Notes: generated by a model not told the origin, from the letters alone. Counted from the first letter of the stretch, positions 24,950 through 33,073 are shown. The stretch is DNA of 42,439 nucleotides from Candidatus Roizmanbacteria bacterium RIFCSPLOWO2_01_FULL_41_22 (GCA_001789805.1 MGAR01000037.1:1-42439), one strand, 5' to 3'. Translations and numbers: made by a program.

Positions 24950-25702
24950 TTATTTATTGGACTTAATAAAATCGGCAATCTCTCGATAGACTAGATCAGG
25001 CTTAACAAGTGGTAGGTTGTGTCCGCAATCGGCAAATATTTTAAGGCGCGCGCCTTTAATCAGTTTTTTTGCTTCATGGGCATCTTCTTGCGGCGTATAA
25101 ATGTCTTTTTTACCCCAAAGAATTAAAGTCGGCTGCTTAATCCGGGGTAAGTAGGCGCTAAGGTCAAAAGAGACGATCTGACGGAAATTGGCTTCCAGTT
25201 TGGGGAATTTGCTGATATCCGACTGGAGAAAGAACAGCCGGTAAAAAGTCATCAGAAATGTGCGGCGAAGCAATGTATAAAAAGGAACTTTAGTTAGTAT
25301 TTTTTTTACGGTTAAAAAAGCCGGTGAGGTGGTTTTACGGCGCTTAAAAGAGGCGCCGGCCACGATTAGTTTATCCACGGTTACCGGTGAATGGGCGGCT
25401 AAATAAAGCCCGAGACTACCGCCAAAAGAGTGGCCAAAAAAAATTACTTTTTCCACGCCGCAAGCGGTGAGAAATTGTTTTAGAAAATGGGCGTATTCCG
25501 GTATGCCCCAGTGAGGGCCGGGCTGTCCGCTTTGACCAAAACCAGGCAGATCAAGAATGATTGAGTCAAACTGCCGGCTCACTTGTTGGTAAAGAGCTTC
25601 AAAACTGTCCATGGAGCCTCCCCAGCCGTGCACCAGTAAAAAAGGCGCACCTTTACCCTGGCGTTGATAGTGGGTACTCACCCCTTCAATTTCAAGATAC
25701 AT
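24950..25702 (-). CDS. Alpha/beta hydrolase
   Basis: A 250-residue alpha/beta-hydrolase with a complete triad: Ser92 in GHSFGGS, Asp200 in LWGKKDIYTP and His228 in DCGHNLP, plus the oxyanion segment VHGWGGSMDS and DLPGFGQSG. It has no signal peptide, so it acts in the cytoplasm. Its stop is 4 bases from the start of the membrane Mur ligase, which means that they are very likely co-transcribed. The substrate is unknown; family members are esterases, peptidases and dehalogenases, and proline iminopeptidase-like activity would fit the wall context. Confidence 0.88.
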   Translation of the reverse strand: MYLEIEGVSTHYQRQGKGAPFLLVHGWGGSMDSFEALYQQVSRQFDSIILDLPGFGQSGQPGPHWGIPEYAHFLKQFLTACGVEKVIFFGHSFGGSLGLYLAAHSPVTVDKLIVAGASFKRRKTTSPAFLTVKKILTKVPFYTLLRRTFLMTFYRLFFLQSDISKFPKLEANFRQIVSFDLSAYLPRIKQPTLILWGKKDIYTPQEDAHEAKKLIKGARLKIFADCGHNLPLVKPDLVYREIADFIKSNK

Positions 25703-25733
25703 GCTCCAATTGTATCAAAATACACGAGTTCAC

Positions 25734-26402
25734 TTAGGGCGACTTAGCGAGAGTATCCAAAAGTAGCTGTTTGAACTCAGCAAAAGAGGTGACGCTGACC
25801 TTGTTGCCCTGAAGATAAAAAGTAGGCGTAGCAGTAAGCTGAGCTTTTTCCCCAGACCGGATGTCTGACTGAATTTTTGTCTGGATGCTGGAAGAGGAAA
25901 GATCTTTTTGGAACTGGTCCGCGTCTAATTTTAATTCCTTGGCATAGGCCAAAAATAAGCCCTGTGGTTGATCGGACTGCGCCCATTGATCTTGATTGGC
26001 AAAAAGCAGATCAGCCATCTGATAAAACTTGTTCTGCCGGCCTGCTGCTTCTGCAGCTTTAGCCGCTTTAAGCGAATGGGGATGAATGTTAGTCAAAGGA
26101 AAACTTCGGAAAACAAAGGTGATTTTTTTTACAATCTCCTGAATTTTTGGGTCTTTGGTTGTCTCCAGTTCCTGGCGAATATAATCATGAAAAAGTTTGC
26201 AGGCCGGACATTGAAAATCGCTATACTCAACCAAAATGATCTTTTTAGCGGGTGACCATTTTATATGATCAGAAGAGCTTACTTTATTTACTTCCGGATA
26301 ATAGGTAACTTGCGGTTTGTTAATAAGGAGGTAAGTACCGTAAAGAAAGGCGACAATAACCAGTAACGCCACAAACCCCAAAACTAATTGTTTTTTTGTC
26401 AT
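25734..26402 (-). CDS. DsbA-like thioredoxin-fold protein, membrane-anchored
   Basis: A 222-residue protein with an N-terminal anchor (residues 6-27) and a thioredoxin_4-type domain. The active site CPAC is at 65-68 (SDFQCPACKLF), and the cis-proline loop is TATPTFYL near the end. Such proteins oxidise or isomerise disulfides outside the membrane. That is relevant here since several secreted proteins in the window are rich in cysteines. It is separated from the hydrolase gene by 31 bases and may head the minus-strand cluster. A perfect 14-base palindrome lies just before its start codon. Confidence 0.9.
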   Translation of the reverse strand: MTKKQLVLGFVALLVIVAFLYGTYLLINKPQVTYYPEVNKVSSSDHIKWSPAKKIILVEYSDFQCPACKLFHDYIRQELETTKDPKIQEIVKKITFVFRSFPLTNIHPHSLKAAKAAEAAGRQNKFYQMADLLFANQDQWAQSDQPQGLFLAYAKELKLDADQFQKDLSSSSIQTKIQSDIRSGEKAQLTATPTFYLQGNKVSVTSFAEFKQLLLDTLAKSP

Positions 26403-26416
26403 AGTAAAATTTTACT
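26403..26416. promoter_or_regulatory. Perfect palindrome at the DsbA-like start
   Basis: AGTAAAATTTTACT is a perfect 14-base palindrome located directly before the start codon of the DsbA-like gene. Read on the minus strand, it contains a -10-like TAAAAT, so it could be part of a promoter or an operator. AT-rich palindromes can arise by chance. Confidence 0.35.
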
Positions 26417-26525
26417 AATTTTTTCCCTTTTTGCAAGACAAAATAATCCTTACTCATTTTTTACATAGATATCGTATTATGGCTTCATAATCGGCCATTG
26501 TTAAGCGCAAGATCTATTTGTTTAT
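26417..26525. promoter_or_regulatory. Divergent promoter region, DsbA-like and kinase genes
   Basis: This AT-rich gap separates two divergent genes. A TATTAT box near 26475 faces the kinase gene and would give a leader of about 45 bases. On the minus strand, TTGCAA lies about 16 bases before the TAAAAT inside the palindrome. Both promoters are inferred. Confidence 0.3.
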
Positions 26526-27611
26526 ATGAAAGACCAGCTGAGAGATAGACGATTGCAAACAACCTTAAAGGAGCTGCAAAATATTAAATTTGCTTTGGAC
26601 CAAGCCTCAATTGTAGCCGTAACCGATAAAGACGGTGTAATTCAGTCGGTAAATGACAAGTTTATCGAGATTTCCCAGTATTCAAGAAAAGAGCTCATCG
26701 GGAAGACTCATAGGCTGATCAACTCACACCACCACTCAAGGGAATTTTTTAATGATATGTGGGAGACGATCAAATCGGGAAAAGTCTGGCGTGGAGAGAT
26801 TCGCAACCAAAAAAAAGACGGTTCTTTTTATTGGGTCTCAACCGTCATTGCGCCGGTTTTGGACAAATACGGTAAACCCGAACAGTTTATTGCCGTAAGA
26901 CACGATATAACAAAAAGAAAAGAGCTGGAACAGATAAAGGACGAATTTTTAAGTGTCGCCTCACATGAGCTCAAAACGCCAATTACTTCGATCAAGGCGT
27001 ATACTCAACTTTTGAAAAAGCAAGCCGAAGGCTTGGCCGATAATCGTTTTTGTGTCAACCTGCAGAAAATGGATAAACAGATTGATCGGATGACCAAGCT
27101 AATTCTCGATCTTCTTGATGTGTCCAAGATCCAGGCCGGCAAATTGGAATACAAATTGATAAGCTTTGATCTCAACCAACTGTTAGTGGAGATAATTGGA
27201 GATTTCCCGTTGATTGACGGCAAGCATAAAATTGTGTTAAAAGGAAGGTCAAAACGGCAAGTGATAGCTGACCCTTATCGAGTAGCCCAGGTTGTCGTCA
27301 ACCTACTGTCTAATGCCTGCAAATACTCGGCTGCCGACTGTAAGATCATTGTCAGGGTGACTCCGAATGATGAATTAGTAACTGTTTCGGTCAAAGACTA
27401 TGGTATCGGTATTCCTAAAGACAGCTTGGAATCTATTTTTTACCGGTTTTGTCAGGTCAATGGTCAAAAGAGAAACAGTTATCCAGGTATGCGGTTGGGA
27501 CTGTATATTTCCTCTGAGATTATTAAAAGGTTTGGAGGCAGATTGTGGGCTAAAAGCCAGGAAGGGCAGGGCGCGGTTTTTCATTTTACTCTCCCCTACC
27601 GGCTTAATTAA
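26526..27611 (+). CDS. PAS-domain sensor histidine kinase
   Basis: A 361-residue cytoplasmic kinase. A PAS domain covers about residues 20-130 (AVTDKDGVIQSVNDKFIEIS and the PAC end RHDITKRKELEQ), HisKA about 134-200 with the phospho-acceptor His147 in SVASHELKTPITS, and HATPase_c about 245-360 with the N box NLLSNACKYS, G1 DYGIGIPKDS and a G2 form GMRLGLYISSEI. The G2 box has Met-Arg in place of the usual GxG, which may weaken ATP binding slightly. There is no membrane segment, so it senses an internal signal, perhaps redox or a bound cofactor. No response regulator is next to it, so it is an orphan kinase. Confidence 0.92.
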   Translation: MKDQLRDRRLQTTLKELQNIKFALDQASIVAVTDKDGVIQSVNDKFIEISQYSRKELIGKTHRLINSHHHSREFFNDMWETIKSGKVWRGEIRNQKKDGSFYWVSTVIAPVLDKYGKPEQFIAVRHDITKRKELEQIKDEFLSVASHELKTPITSIKAYTQLLKKQAEGLADNRFCVNLQKMDKQIDRMTKLILDLLDVSKIQAGKLEYKLISFDLNQLLVEIIGDFPLIDGKHKIVLKGRSKRQVIADPYRVAQVVVNLLSNACKYSAADCKIIVRVTPNDELVTVSVKDYGIGIPKDSLESIFYRFCQVNGQKRNSYPGMRLGLYISSEIIKRFGGRLWAKSQEGQGAVFHFTLPYRLN

Positions 27612-27622
27612 AAGATATATAT

Positions 27623-27660
27623 TTATTATAGGTTACGATGTATATCGAGTCCTATAATAA
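27623..27660 (+). terminator. Hairpin after the histidine kinase gene
   Basis: TTATTATAGG (27623-27632) and CCTATAATAA (27651-27660) form a perfect 10-base stem, with a second small stem CGAT/ATCG inside. It starts 11 bases after the kinase stop and is followed by an AT-rich run. The stem is weak in GC, so it may be a terminator or the bidirectional -10 region (TATAAT on the right arm). Confidence 0.35.
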
Positions 27661-27733
27661 TTCATTTTAAAGTTAATCATACTTATAATATTATATTTTT
27701 TACTTTTATAGGGTAATTTTTAGAGAAAGATAT

Positions 27734-27879
27734 GACTTTGGATTGTTATAAAGCTCTAAAAAATGAAATGTATCAATTTAGCAAATAATAGGTTTATCTG
27801 CTAATCATTTTTGGCTTTTCTAACAGTCTAAACAATCCTTATAGGAAATTAGAGCTATAGGATAGTCTAAATTTCATAG
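27734..27879. repeat. Quasi-repeat copies C, D and E
   Basis: Three related segments lie at 27734-27763 (copy C, minus sense), 27812-27835 (copy D) and 27843-27879 (copy E, plus sense). Shared words are TTAGAGC, ATAACA or GGATA, then GTCTAAA. C and E face each other and could pair into a long imperfect hairpin. Two related copies are at 20527-20552 and 20611-20642. No gene is visible in the whole gap 27612-27963. Confidence 0.4.
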
Positions 27880-27963
27880 AATATGATTCGCGGCTTGATA
27901 GAATAATCTAACTAACCCTCAATGCCCACTCCAAACTGGGCGCTTTTAATATATAATACAGGA

Positions 27964-28572
27964 ATGAAAATTGCTTTTGATCTGGATGAGGTTTTAGCCG
28001 GTTTCACCGTGAAGGTGCTTGAGTTCCATAATGCCATATATGGTACCAGTGTCGTATTTTCAGAGGTAAAGGATTTTTATCTGGATGATATTTGGGGAGG
28101 GACCCGCGACGAGGCAGTACGCAAAGTATATGATTTTTTTAAAACCGATTACTTCCGAGACATTCCCCCCCTACCAGGCAGCCAGTTAATGATAAAAAAG
28201 TTAAAGCAGGAGGGGCATGAGCTGATAGTCATCACCGGACGCCAGGCGGTAATTCGCCGGCAGACTGAAGATTGGTTGGCTCGTCATTTCCCTGGAATAT
28301 TCTCCGAAATTTATTTAACAAATCATCACTCGTATGAAGGCAAAACCTATCGCAAGTCCGATTTTCTGCGTCAAAGCCAAGCTAAAGTATATATTGACGA
28401 TCATCTGGATTATGTTTTGGATTGTGCTAAAACCAACGTCCCGATCCTGCTTTATGACTATCCTTGGAATCAAACGACTCATAAACTGCCCGAGAACGTC
28501 AAACGGGTCTATTCCTGGCCGCAGATTTACCGGGCAATAAAACAGGTGGAGAAAATCGAGGTGCTATTATGA
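27964..28572 (+). CDS. HAD-type 5'-nucleotidase (NT5C-like)
   Basis: A 202-residue HAD protein of the deoxyribonucleotidase-like family: motif I FDLDEVLAG (Asp6, Asp8), motif II Thr in VITGRQ and motif IV YIDDHLDYV. The start ATG 27964 (MKIAFDLDEV) is chosen over an upstream in-frame start at 27922, because motif I normally sits at the N terminus. Its TGA overlaps the ATG of nadD (28569-28572). It may remove phosphate from nucleotides, perhaps from NMN or NaMN as part of NAD salvage; that is inferred from the neighbouring nadD and nadE. Confidence 0.8.
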   Translation: MKIAFDLDEVLAGFTVKVLEFHNAIYGTSVVFSEVKDFYLDDIWGGTRDEAVRKVYDFFKTDYFRDIPPLPGSQLMIKKLKQEGHELIVITGRQAVIRRQTEDWLARHFPGIFSEIYLTNHHSYEGKTYRKSDFLRQSQAKVYIDDHLDYVLDCAKTNVPILLYDYPWNQTTHKLPENVKRVYSWPQIYRAIKQVEKIEVLL

Positions 28573-29168
28573 AAATTGGTATATTGGGTGGGGCTTTTGA
28601 TCCGCCGCACCTTGGACATCTAATAATCTCAAGACAGGTCAAAGACAGACTGAAGTTAGATGAAGTCTGGCTAATGCCTTGCCACTGGCATCCGTTTGGT
28701 AAAAAGCTCTCCCCTACTTCACATCGGCTGGCGATGTGCCGGCTAGTGGAAACCGATTGGCTTAAGGTGTCAGATTTTGAGATCAAAAAAGACTCAATCA
28801 GTTACACCATCGATACTTTGCCGGGGCTTTATCAACGGCATCCGGAGCACAAATTTTATTGGCTGGTTGGTTCAGATCAGCTGCCGTTTTTTTGCAAATG
28901 GAAAGACTGGCAAAAATTGGTGCGCGATTATTGCTTTATCTTCTTTCCACGGGGAACGGGTATCATCAATCTGCGCCTGCATGTTTCCGAGACGCTTCAA
29001 CTGCCAAAATTGCCGGGTAATATCAGCGTGGTTAACCAACTAGATACTGTAATTACCAATATTTCGTCAACCATTATCCGTAAACGGATTGATAATAAAG
29101 AGTCAATCCAGTATCTGGTGCCTGATATAATTGCCAAATATTTCAATAAACATCAACTTTATGAATGA
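28569..29168 (+). CDS. nadD: Nicotinate-nucleotide adenylyltransferase
   Basis: A 199-residue NadD: the motif GGAFDPPHLGHL at 7-18 binds ATP phosphates and the C-terminal SSTIIRKRI is the second signature of the family. It makes nicotinate adenine dinucleotide from nicotinate mononucleotide and ATP. The gene overlaps the nucleotidase stop by 4 bases and nadE by 8 bases, so the three are one operon. The length matches the family (about 190-220). Cytoplasmic. No nadC or pncB is seen in the window, so the source of nicotinate mononucleotide is unknown. Confidence 0.93.
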   Translation: MKIGILGGAFDPPHLGHLIISRQVKDRLKLDEVWLMPCHWHPFGKKLSPTSHRLAMCRLVETDWLKVSDFEIKKDSISYTIDTLPGLYQRHPEHKFYWLVGSDQLPFFCKWKDWQKLVRDYCFIFFPRGTGIINLRLHVSETLQLPKLPGNISVVNQLDTVITNISSTIIRKRIDNKESIQYLVPDIIAKYFNKHQLYE

Positions 29169-29940
29169 TCTACCTCGGATTAACCCCCAAAAAGAGAAGG
29201 TAAAAATTAGCCGTTTTTTACGTTCGGTTTTTACCGGTGCCAAGATTAAACGGGCGATAATTGGAGTTTCGGGTGGTATTGATTCGACCACGTCGCTTTA
29301 CCTTTTAAAAGAAGTTTTGCCTTTAAAAAACATAGTTGTTGCCCACCTTTATTACCGTAACATTTCCGCCGTCCAGTATCAAACTGTGGTTGAGGCAGCC
29401 GGTTTGCCGCAAGCCAATATTATGGCCGTTTCCATAAGACCGGTGGTAGAGGCTTTTCAGAAAAGCCTGAAGATCGACCCGACAAAAGCAGAAGAGCGCC
29501 TACGCCTGGGTAATGTGATGTCACGGGTAAGGATGATAATTCTTTTTGATCTGGCCAAAAAGCACCGGGCCTTAGTCTGCGGTACGGAAAACAAATCCGA
29601 GCGGCAGCTTGGTTATTTTACCCGTTTTGGCGATGCAGCCTCAGATATTGAGCCGATAAGCCATCTTTACAAGCTGCAGGTGCAAGAACTGGCAAAACAT
29701 CTTGGCGTGCCTAAAGAGATCATTGACGCTATCCCCACCGCCGGGCTGTGGCCCGGGCAGACTGATGAAGGCGAACTGGGTTTTTCCTATCAAGAGGCCG
29801 ACCCGGTTCTGCAGCTATATTTTGACAAAAAAATAACCGTTGAAGAAATTAAGAAAAAAGGTTATCGAAAGGTCGACATCATTCTCAGACAGGCGTTCAA
29901 TAATAAGTTTAAACACCAGGTTCCCTACTCTCTTGGTTAG
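29161..29940 (+). CDS. nadE: NAD synthetase, ammonia-dependent type
   Basis: A 259-residue NadE without a glutaminase domain. The PP-loop SGGIDS is at 37-42, and the region CGTENKSERQLGYFTRFGDAASDIEP followed by GLWPGQTDEGELG matches the NaAD- and ATP-binding parts of the family (written here in pieces). It turns nicotinate adenine dinucleotide into NAD with ammonia and ATP. I chose ATG 29161 (MNDLPRINPQ), which overlaps the nadD stop; the ATG at 29131 lies well inside nadD. It completes the last two steps of NAD synthesis together with nadD. Confidence 0.93.
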   Translation: MNDLPRINPQKEKVKISRFLRSVFTGAKIKRAIIGVSGGIDSTTSLYLLKEVLPLKNIVVAHLYYRNISAVQYQTVVEAAGLPQANIMAVSIRPVVEAFQKSLKIDPTKAEERLRLGNVMSRVRMIILFDLAKKHRALVCGTENKSERQLGYFTRFGDAASDIEPISHLYKLQVQELAKHLGVPKEIIDAIPTAGLWPGQTDEGELGFSYQEADPVLQLYFDKKITVEEIKKKGYRKVDIILRQAFNNKFKHQVPYSLG

Positions 29941-30021
29941 GATAGTCACTACTTTTTTCACCCTTTCCAAATCGAGCGGACCTAGATATACTGAAATAAT
30001 CATTAGTATTTCTTTAAATAT

Positions 30022-30738
30022 ATGGATTTACAAGATAAGGTGTTAATTATCACTGGGGCAAGCGATGGTTTGGGAAAGGGATTAGCTTTGCGGTTGGCGA
30101 AAGATAAAGCGCGAGTGGTACTTTTAGCTAGAAATCAGGATAAACTGAAAGCGGTCAAAGAGGAGATTATAAAATTTAGTGGAAAGGCTGAGTATTTTGT
30201 CTGCGATGTCGGTAAACCAGAACAGGTGCAAAGCGTGGTTAAAAGCATCAAATCAGCTTACGGTAAAATCGACGTCCTTATTAACAATGCCGGTATTTGG
30301 ACGACCGGCCCACTTGAGGCGCACCCAATTGATAAGATCAAGGATCTTTTTGCTACCAATACTCTGGGCACGATTTTTATGACCCGTGAAGTGTTACCGA
30401 TGATGAAAGCGGTTAAATCTGGTCAGATTTTAAATGTAATGTCAATTGCCGGTGTTGAGGAGGTAGATGCTTATGGCATTGTGTATGTAGCCACCAAACA
30501 CGCCCTCCAGGGGTTTACCGACACTCTCAAACAAGAACTCCAAGGAACGGGTATTAAGGTAATGGGTTTTTATCCGGGCGGTATGGCGACTAATATTTTA
30601 GCCGCTTCCGGCGTAAAGATGGAAGTGGATATGAAACAGATGATGAGAGTGGAAGATATCGCCGAGATTATTGCTTTTGTTTTAAAACAGCCGGCTGATG
30701 TGGTGATTGATCATTTCGAGGTACGGAAGTTTACCTAA
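30022..30738 (+). CDS. Short-chain dehydrogenase/reductase
   Basis: A 238-residue classical SDR with TGASDGLGKG (11-20) for the cofactor, LINNAGIW, a catalytic Ser in NVMSIAG and the YVATK active-site motif. The basic residue after the second strand (LLARNQDKL) points to NADP(H). It follows nadE by 81 bases and may or may not be in the same transcript. The substrate cannot be read from the sequence; C-terminal residues such as FYPGGMATNI are common in the family. Soluble. Confidence 0.88.
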   Translation: MDLQDKVLIITGASDGLGKGLALRLAKDKARVVLLARNQDKLKAVKEEIIKFSGKAEYFVCDVGKPEQVQSVVKSIKSAYGKIDVLINNAGIWTTGPLEAHPIDKIKDLFATNTLGTIFMTREVLPMMKAVKSGQILNVMSIAGVEEVDAYGIVYVATKHALQGFTDTLKQELQGTGIKVMGFYPGGMATNILAASGVKMEVDMKQMMRVEDIAEIIAFVLKQPADVVIDHFEVRKFT

Positions 30739-30874
30739 TAAAAGATCTTTGTGACGGCTTAATTTTTCAATCAAAGCATGGTTGTTTGAGGACTTCTCTT
30801 GATTTATCTTTCAATATTTTTTATGATTCAGTAAATCGGCTTAGGGGATTTATAAATTTTATTTAATTATCATA

Positions 30875-31996
30875 ATGGATAAAAACGACAGCTACACTCC
30901 ACCACCCGCTCCCAGCTCCACCGGTGTTCCCCCAGATAGTGTAAAAAAAGAAACGCCAGAACCGGTTTCAAGAGAAAAAGTGATTTTTGAGACTGATAAA
31001 GAAGCTTTAAAAAAATATAAATTGGTAGCAGTAGCTTATTCTCATGTCGAGCGTGATTGGTTCCCAACCGACGACGCCTACTACGCCGAACTTGAGGTGG
31101 AAGACCGGGCAGAGGAAGTGGTCAAGGAAATTGCCAAGTTTGGGATCAATGTTAAAAAATATCCCGGTAATGAGTATTTTCTGACTAACTTATTGGTTGA
31201 TCAGCCGGATCTGGTGGTGAATTTAGTTGATACCTTAAAAGGGAAAGATGCTTTGCAGACCTCGGTTCCGGCAGCTTTGGAATTATCCAATATCCCCTAC
31301 ACCGGAGCCGGAATTGAAGGATTAGTCATCGGCAATAGCCGTAATCTGATGAAGCACCTGCTGCTTTCCTATCAGATTCCGACCCCGCCTTTTCAGTTTA
31401 TACGACGCGCCGGTACTTTAATTGATGAAACGCTAGAGCTACCTCTCATTGTCAAGCTAAATGAAAGCGGCGGCAGTGTGGGTATCGATGATCGAGCGGT
31501 TAAAGAAACCGTTAAGGACGCACAAAAAAAGGTCGAAAAAATGCTGGAGACCTACCGGGTACCAATGGTGGTGGAACGCTTTATTGACGGGCCGGAGATT
31601 ACCGCCGTGGTCTACGACGACGGTCAGAAAAACCAGGTTTTTTTAGGTGAAAAAGTGTTTCGCAAAAAGCCCGACGGCAGGCATTATTTCACCAGTATTG
31701 AGAGTTATGACGACGCCCGGGCCTATAAGTACAAGTTTGTGGACGAACCAATGGCTTCAAAAATTGCCGCAATGGCAGTACGCGCTTTTAACGGTCTGAG
31801 TTTTGTTGATTATGCTAAATTCGATATCCGGATTGATGAAAGTACTGGGACGCCCTATTTTACCGACTCAAACCCAAATACTGCCTTTGGTCCAGATTTG
31901 GGCTTACCTTTCACTGAAGTTTTGGCACTTCATGGTGTACAATTTCAGGATGTGTTGGGCAATTTACTGACCAAATATGCCAAGAACCTCGAGTAA
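30875..31996 (+). CDS. ATP-grasp ligase, D-Ala-D-Ala ligase-like
   Basis: A 373-residue protein with a disordered Pro-rich start (1-35) and an ATP-grasp fold. Visible parts are NLVDTLKGKDALQTSVPAAL, the hinge Lys194 in LIVKLNESGGSVGID, the ERFIDGPEITAVV segment with its acidic residue, and Asp317 plus DSNPN (331-335) for magnesium. This pattern is closest to D-alanine-D-alanine ligase, but the family EVN is DSN here and the substrate loops differ, so the acceptor may be another amino acid or a peptide. Its stop overlaps the start of the C39-like peptidase gene by 20 bases. With the SET gene they form a possible modification cassette. Confidence 0.82.
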   Translation: MDKNDSYTPPPAPSSTGVPPDSVKKETPEPVSREKVIFETDKEALKKYKLVAVAYSHVERDWFPTDDAYYAELEVEDRAEEVVKEIAKFGINVKKYPGNEYFLTNLLVDQPDLVVNLVDTLKGKDALQTSVPAALELSNIPYTGAGIEGLVIGNSRNLMKHLLLSYQIPTPPFQFIRRAGTLIDETLELPLIVKLNESGGSVGIDDRAVKETVKDAQKKVEKMLETYRVPMVVERFIDGPEITAVVYDDGQKNQVFLGEKVFRKKPDGRHYFTSIESYDDARAYKYKFVDEPMASKIAAMAVRAFNGLSFVDYAKFDIRIDESTGTPYFTDSNPNTAFGPDLGLPFTEVLALHGVQFQDVLGNLLTKYAKNLE

Positions 31997-32588
31997 GGTC
32001 CATAGCCCACCTTTTAAGCGTTATGGCCAGATTTCCGACTCTCACTGCGGTCCAGCCGTGGTGCAGATGTTGCTGTCCAAATGGCGCATCAAAGTGACGC
32101 AGGAGGCGATCACTGAGGCCGTACACGTAAAAAGGTTTATCAAAGTGCACGGTACGCGTATCGACCAGCTGGCGCTGGCGGTAAAAAAACTAGCTCCGCA
32201 GGTGCAGTTTTGGTATAAAGACTTTGCATCAATTGACGACATTCGCCTGCTTCTCCGAGAACATCAACTGCCGGTGGCAGTGGAATGGCAAGGTATGTTT
32301 TTTGTCCACCGACATCGCGGAAAATATACTGAGGATGGTCATTACAGCATCATCATCCAGATTAAAGATGATAAACGGGAAATCACCTTGGTTGATCCGT
32401 ACAAAGATTTTGCCAAAAAACATCGGACCATCTCAATCCCCCGTTTTGTTCACCGCTGGTGGGATCATAATGATTTTATGAGTCCCAAAACTAAAAAAAT
32501 AAAAGTAAAAAAAGATATCCGGGCGCTTTTTGTGATTACCAAAAAAGACTATGTCTTTCCTCCCCAGCTGGAATTGATAAAAAGTTGA
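31977..32588 (+). CDS. C39-like papain-fold cysteine peptidase
   Basis: A 203-residue protein with the C39_2-type triad: Gln18 and Cys24 in YGQISDSHCGPAVVQMLL, His122 in EDGHYSII, and Asp140 in LVDPYKDF. No signal peptide or membrane segment is present, unlike the exporters that carry C39 domains, so it acts inside the cell. C39 peptidases cut after double-Gly-type leader ends or other peptide bonds. The gene overlaps the ATP-grasp gene by 20 bases, which implies tight co-expression. Its target is unknown; a substrate joined by the ligase next to it is a reasonable guess. Confidence 0.8.
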   Translation: MPRTSSKVHSPPFKRYGQISDSHCGPAVVQMLLSKWRIKVTQEAITEAVHVKRFIKVHGTRIDQLALAVKKLAPQVQFWYKDFASIDDIRLLLREHQLPVAVEWQGMFFVHRHRGKYTEDGHYSIIIQIKDDKREITLVDPYKDFAKKHRTISIPRFVHRWWDHNDFMSPKTKKIKVKKDIRALFVITKKDYVFPPQLELIKS

Positions 32589-32604
32589 AAGTTGTAGGTT
32601 GCTT

Positions 32605-32645
32605 GCCCTGAGCGAAGCCAAGTCTGACTTGGCGAAGTCGAAGGG
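32605..32645. repeat. Palindromic repeat GCCCTGAGCGAAG ... TCGAAGGG
   Basis: An interrupted palindrome lies between the C39-like and SET genes. It begins CCCTGAGCGAAG and ends GAAGTCGAAGGG, with an inner hairpin CCAAGTC/GACTTGG. The outer words match the 24-base palindrome inside copA at 37730-37753 (CCCTTCGACTGCGCTCAGGG). I know such words as a dispersed repeat type in several bacterial lineages. Confidence 0.5.
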
Positions 32646-32674
32646 TAGGTTATCAGTAAACAAGGTGAAATAAA

Positions 32675-33073
32675 ATGCTATATCAAATTGAAGTCAGGAA
32701 AACTAAGAAAATGGGGCGGGGCGTATACGCCCTTAAGAATTTTAAAAGATTGGAAATTATCGAAAAGTGTCCGGTGGTTCATCTGAAGCCCGGTGAGCGC
32801 CGGCATTGCGAAAAAACCATTCTCAATACCTATATCTACCCTTGGCGATCTTTACAGGATGCGGTTATCGTACTGGGATATGGTTCAATCTACAATCACA
32901 GCGTCAGTCCCAATACCAAATGGGTGCGAAGCTTTAAAACAGACCAGATGTTCTACAAGGCAATTCGTCCTATTAAGAAAGGTGAGGAAATCAGTGTTGA
33001 TTACAACGGCCCCTATGAGCCAGATTCGGACATGGATTGGCTGAAGGAACCTTCCCGCTATTCAAAAAAGTAA
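32675..33073 (+). CDS. SET-domain protein (lysine methyltransferase-like)
   Basis: A 132-residue stand-alone SET domain: GRGVYALKNF (15-24) for SAM, the SIYNHSVSPN motif (NHS at 74-76) and the end GEEISVDYNG (103-112) with the catalytic Tyr. There is no pre-SET or post-SET part; the short C-terminal tail has no cysteines. SET proteins methylate lysines in proteins. A well placed AAGGTG lies before ATG 32675. The gene follows the ATP-grasp and C39-like genes on the same strand with a repeat in between, so a shared job in modifying a protein or peptide is possible. Confidence 0.85.
   Translation: MLYQIEVRKTKKMGRGVYALKNFKRLEIIEKCPVVHLKPGERRHCEKTILNTYIYPWRSLQDAVIVLGYGSIYNHSVSPNTKWVRSFKTDQMFYKAIRPIKKGEEISVDYNGPYEPDSDMDWLKEPSRYSKK

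Noticed and set aside
26526-27611. A two-component pair for the histidine kinase
   Set aside because: No response-regulator receiver domain is encoded on either side of the kinase gene.
30875-31996. Assigning the ATP-grasp gene as ddl outright
   Set aside because: The fold matches, but the magnesium-site motif and substrate loops differ and the neighbours are a peptidase and a SET protein, so the symbol would overstate what is seen.
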